Shown one piece after another: positions 62,782 through 64,000 of a stretch of DNA of 64,000 nt. Below the pieces are notes generated by a model. The model worked only from the letters and a program-made list of their open reading frames with translations, did no database searches and was not told the DNA's origin. Each line of letters begins with the position of its first letter. The stretch's first letter is position 1. Source of the stretch: Yoonia vestfoldensis (GTDB lineage: Bacteria > Pseudomonadota > Alphaproteobacteria > Rhodobacterales > Rhodobacteraceae); contig NZ_CP021431.1 of the NCBI RefSeq assembly GCF_002158905.1, positions 3,240,001 through 3,304,000 on the forward strand, read 5' to 3'. The translations under genes were made by a program, and so were the position numbers.

Positions 62782-64000
62782 ATGGCGCTCAGCCGCAGGT
62801 CATCCAACCGTTTTCAAAACGCGATCTGGCCGGGTTTCGTGGATGCGATGACCGGCATCCTGCTGGTGCTGATGTTCGTGCTCAGTATTTTCATGGTGAT
62901 CCAGTTCACGCTGCGCGAAACCATCACGGGGCAGGAATCGGAACTTGACCTCTTGTCAGTCGAAATGGCTACGCTCGCCGCGACGCTTGGGCTGGAACGC
63001 GACCGGACCGCCATGCTCAGCGCCGATCTTGACGCCGCCAATGCGCAAGCGGCCCAGCAGGCCAACCAGATCGCAGGGCTGATCGCGGAACGTGCGGCAC
63101 AGGATCGGGCGCTCGAACAAGCGCAAAACCAGATCACCGGTTTCGAGGCGCAGATCGCGGGGCTATTGGCCGACCAGCGGCAGGCGCGCGACACGATTTC
63201 GGGGCTGGAGGCCGCGCAAGACCAATTGCTGTCCGAACAAGAGGCCTTGAACCTTGCCCTGGCGCAGGCGCGCAGCGAAGTTGACGCAAGTGCCGAGACC
63301 GCCCGCCTTGCCGCCGCAAGACGCGCGGCATTGGAAGCCATGATCGCCGATCTTGAAACCGCAAGGGACGAAGACGCCACCCGGATCAGCACGCTAGAGG
63401 CAGAGCGCCTTGCCGATGCAGCCGCCGCCGCCGCCCTGCGCGAAAGGCTGCAAAATGCGGATGCCGAATTGACCGCCATGACCCTGAACCTTGAACGCCA
63501 GCGCCGCGAAGCCGAGGAAACGCTGACCCTGCTTGCGGCGGCGCGTGCAGCGCAGGACGCAATCGCCGCCGAACGGGCCGCGGCATTGACCGAGGCCGAA
63601 CGGCAAGCCGCGCTCTTGGCCACGGCGAATGCCGCCCTGTCCCGGCAAGAGGCCCAATCCGACGCCCGCCAACGGCAGGTCGCGGTGCTGAACGAACAGA
63701 TCCTTGCGCTGCGCAATCAGGTGGGCAATCTGCAAGGCCTGCTGAACATGGCCGAAGATGCGGATCGCGCCGCGCAGGTGCAAATCGAAACGCTGGGTGC
63801 GCAGCTAAATACCGCGCTGGCGCGGGCGGTTTCCGAGGAACGGCAACGCATCGCGCTGGAAGAGGCCGAACGCATCAGGCTTGAATCAGAGGCCGCGCGC
63901 CTGCAGGCCGAGGCGGAAAACCTTGAACGGTTCCGGTCCGATTTCTTTGGCCAGCTGCGCACGGTGCTGGAAGGCCAAGACAGGATCAGGATCGAAGGCG
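62782..64000 (+). CDS. MotB-like protein with a long coiled coil (3' end beyond window)
   Basis: At least 406 residues; open to the window edge. Residues 15-45 are one transmembrane helix, WPGFVDAMTGILLVLMFVLS, with the membrane Asp21 in the place of the MotB proton-carrying Asp. Residues 50-400 are one continuous Ala/Glu/Arg coiled coil (NQIAGLIAERAAQDRALEQA...ERQRIALEEAERIRLESEAA). A C-terminal OmpA/peptidoglycan-binding domain would be expected beyond the window. Three bp after the MotA/ExbB-type gene. Confidence 0.8.
   Translation, partial: MALSRRSSNRFQNAIWPGFVDAMTGILLVLMFVLSIFMVIQFTLRETITGQESELDLLSVEMATLAATLGLERDRTAMLSADLDAANAQAAQQANQIAGLIAERAAQDRALEQAQNQITGFEAQIAGLLADQRQARDTISGLEAAQDQLLSEQEALNLALAQARSEVDASAETARLAAARRAALEAMIADLETARDEDATRISTLEAERLADAAAAAALRERLQNADAELTAMTLNLERQRREAEETLTLLAAARAAQDAIAAERAAALTEAERQAALLATANAALSRQEAQSDARQRQVAVLNEQILALRNQVGNLQGLLNMAEDADRAAQVQIETLGAQLNTALARAVSEERQRIALEEAERIRLESEAARLQAEAENLERFRSDFFGQLRTVLEGQDRIRIEG

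Noticed and set aside
61630..64000. Zorya anti-phage system
   Set aside because: Only the ZorAB-like architecture is present; no ZorC/D/E or other defence genes are visible, and the long coiled coil is in the B partner.
1..64000. CRISPR arrays, IS elements, rRNA operons
   Set aside because: No regularly spaced repeats, transposase frames or rRNA sequences were seen.

Overview
The window is a high-GC alphaproteobacterial chromosome segment, almost certainly Rhodobacterales (Roseobacter group). The inference rests on a dnaA/dnaN/recF/gyrB block, a DinB with a Cys-rich N-terminus, a tandem glycine riboswitch, short Rhodobacterales-style hairpin repeats, flagellar genes of the alphaproteobacterial type, and a bacteriochlorophyll cassette (bchG, pucC-like, bchP, idi) preceded by two PpsR/CrtJ-type boxes. 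The host is therefore probably an aerobic anoxygenic phototroph. A Loktanella/Yoonia-like genus is possible but cannot be settled from this sequence.

Layout. 0-11 kb: msrPQ (periplasmic methionine sulfoxide repair), a secreted fasciclin protein, clpB with a sigma-32-like promoter, pyrF, a probable operon of a DadA-type FAD enzyme (under a tandem glycine riboswitch), an SPFH protein and an NfeD-like protein, then dinB and an N-formylglutamate amidohydrolase. 11-16 kb: tRNA-Val, rpmJ, a secreted repeat protein, a catalytically degenerate caspase-like protein with peptidoglycan-binding domains, and a PaaK-like ligase. 16-26 kb: a LIV-type ABC importer (livFKMHG) run together with an acyl-CoA synthetase, preceded by a palindromic operator, then an unpartnered molybdenum formate dehydrogenase alpha subunit. 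26-32 kb: YggT, thioesterase, MFS, MepA, phytase-like, YhhQ transporter, an unusual mini-ORF leader and arfB. 31.9-32.9 kb: an AT-richer toxin-antitoxin island. 33-41 kb: pncA/glycosyltransferase/pncB, a short Hsp70-like protein, trhO, an AbrB-type membrane protein and oligopeptidase B. 41-49 kb: gyrB, lysE-type exporter, recF, dnaN, dnaA, rpsT. 49-53 kb: enoyl-CoA hydratase, mutM, ubiE, ubiB. 53-56.4 kb: flgD, fliK, flgJ-type, flgN-like and a truncated motB 5' end. 57-61 kb: the bacteriochlorophyll cassette. 61-64 kb: chaC and a MotA/ExbB-MotB-like pair that runs off the end.

How genes work together. The AMP-forming ligases and LIV importer suggest uptake and CoA activation of an organic acid. 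bchG/bchP/idi together supply isoprenoid, reduce the tail and attach it to bacteriochlorophyllide; the pucC-like membrane protein belongs to the same cassette. pncA and pncB are successive NAD-salvage steps. ubiE and ubiB are ubiquinone genes.

The most unusual item is at 31176-31341: a 17-nt stretch perfectly complementary to the 3' end of 16S rRNA drives an 18-codon mini-ORF, is mirrored by a downstream anti-Shine-Dalgarno copy, and ends in a strong terminator just before arfB, a ribosome-rescue gene. Other points of note are the glycine riboswitch on a catabolic FAD enzyme, the isolated bch cassette with PpsR boxes next to the start codon, the motB remnant, and several families of palindromic repeats.
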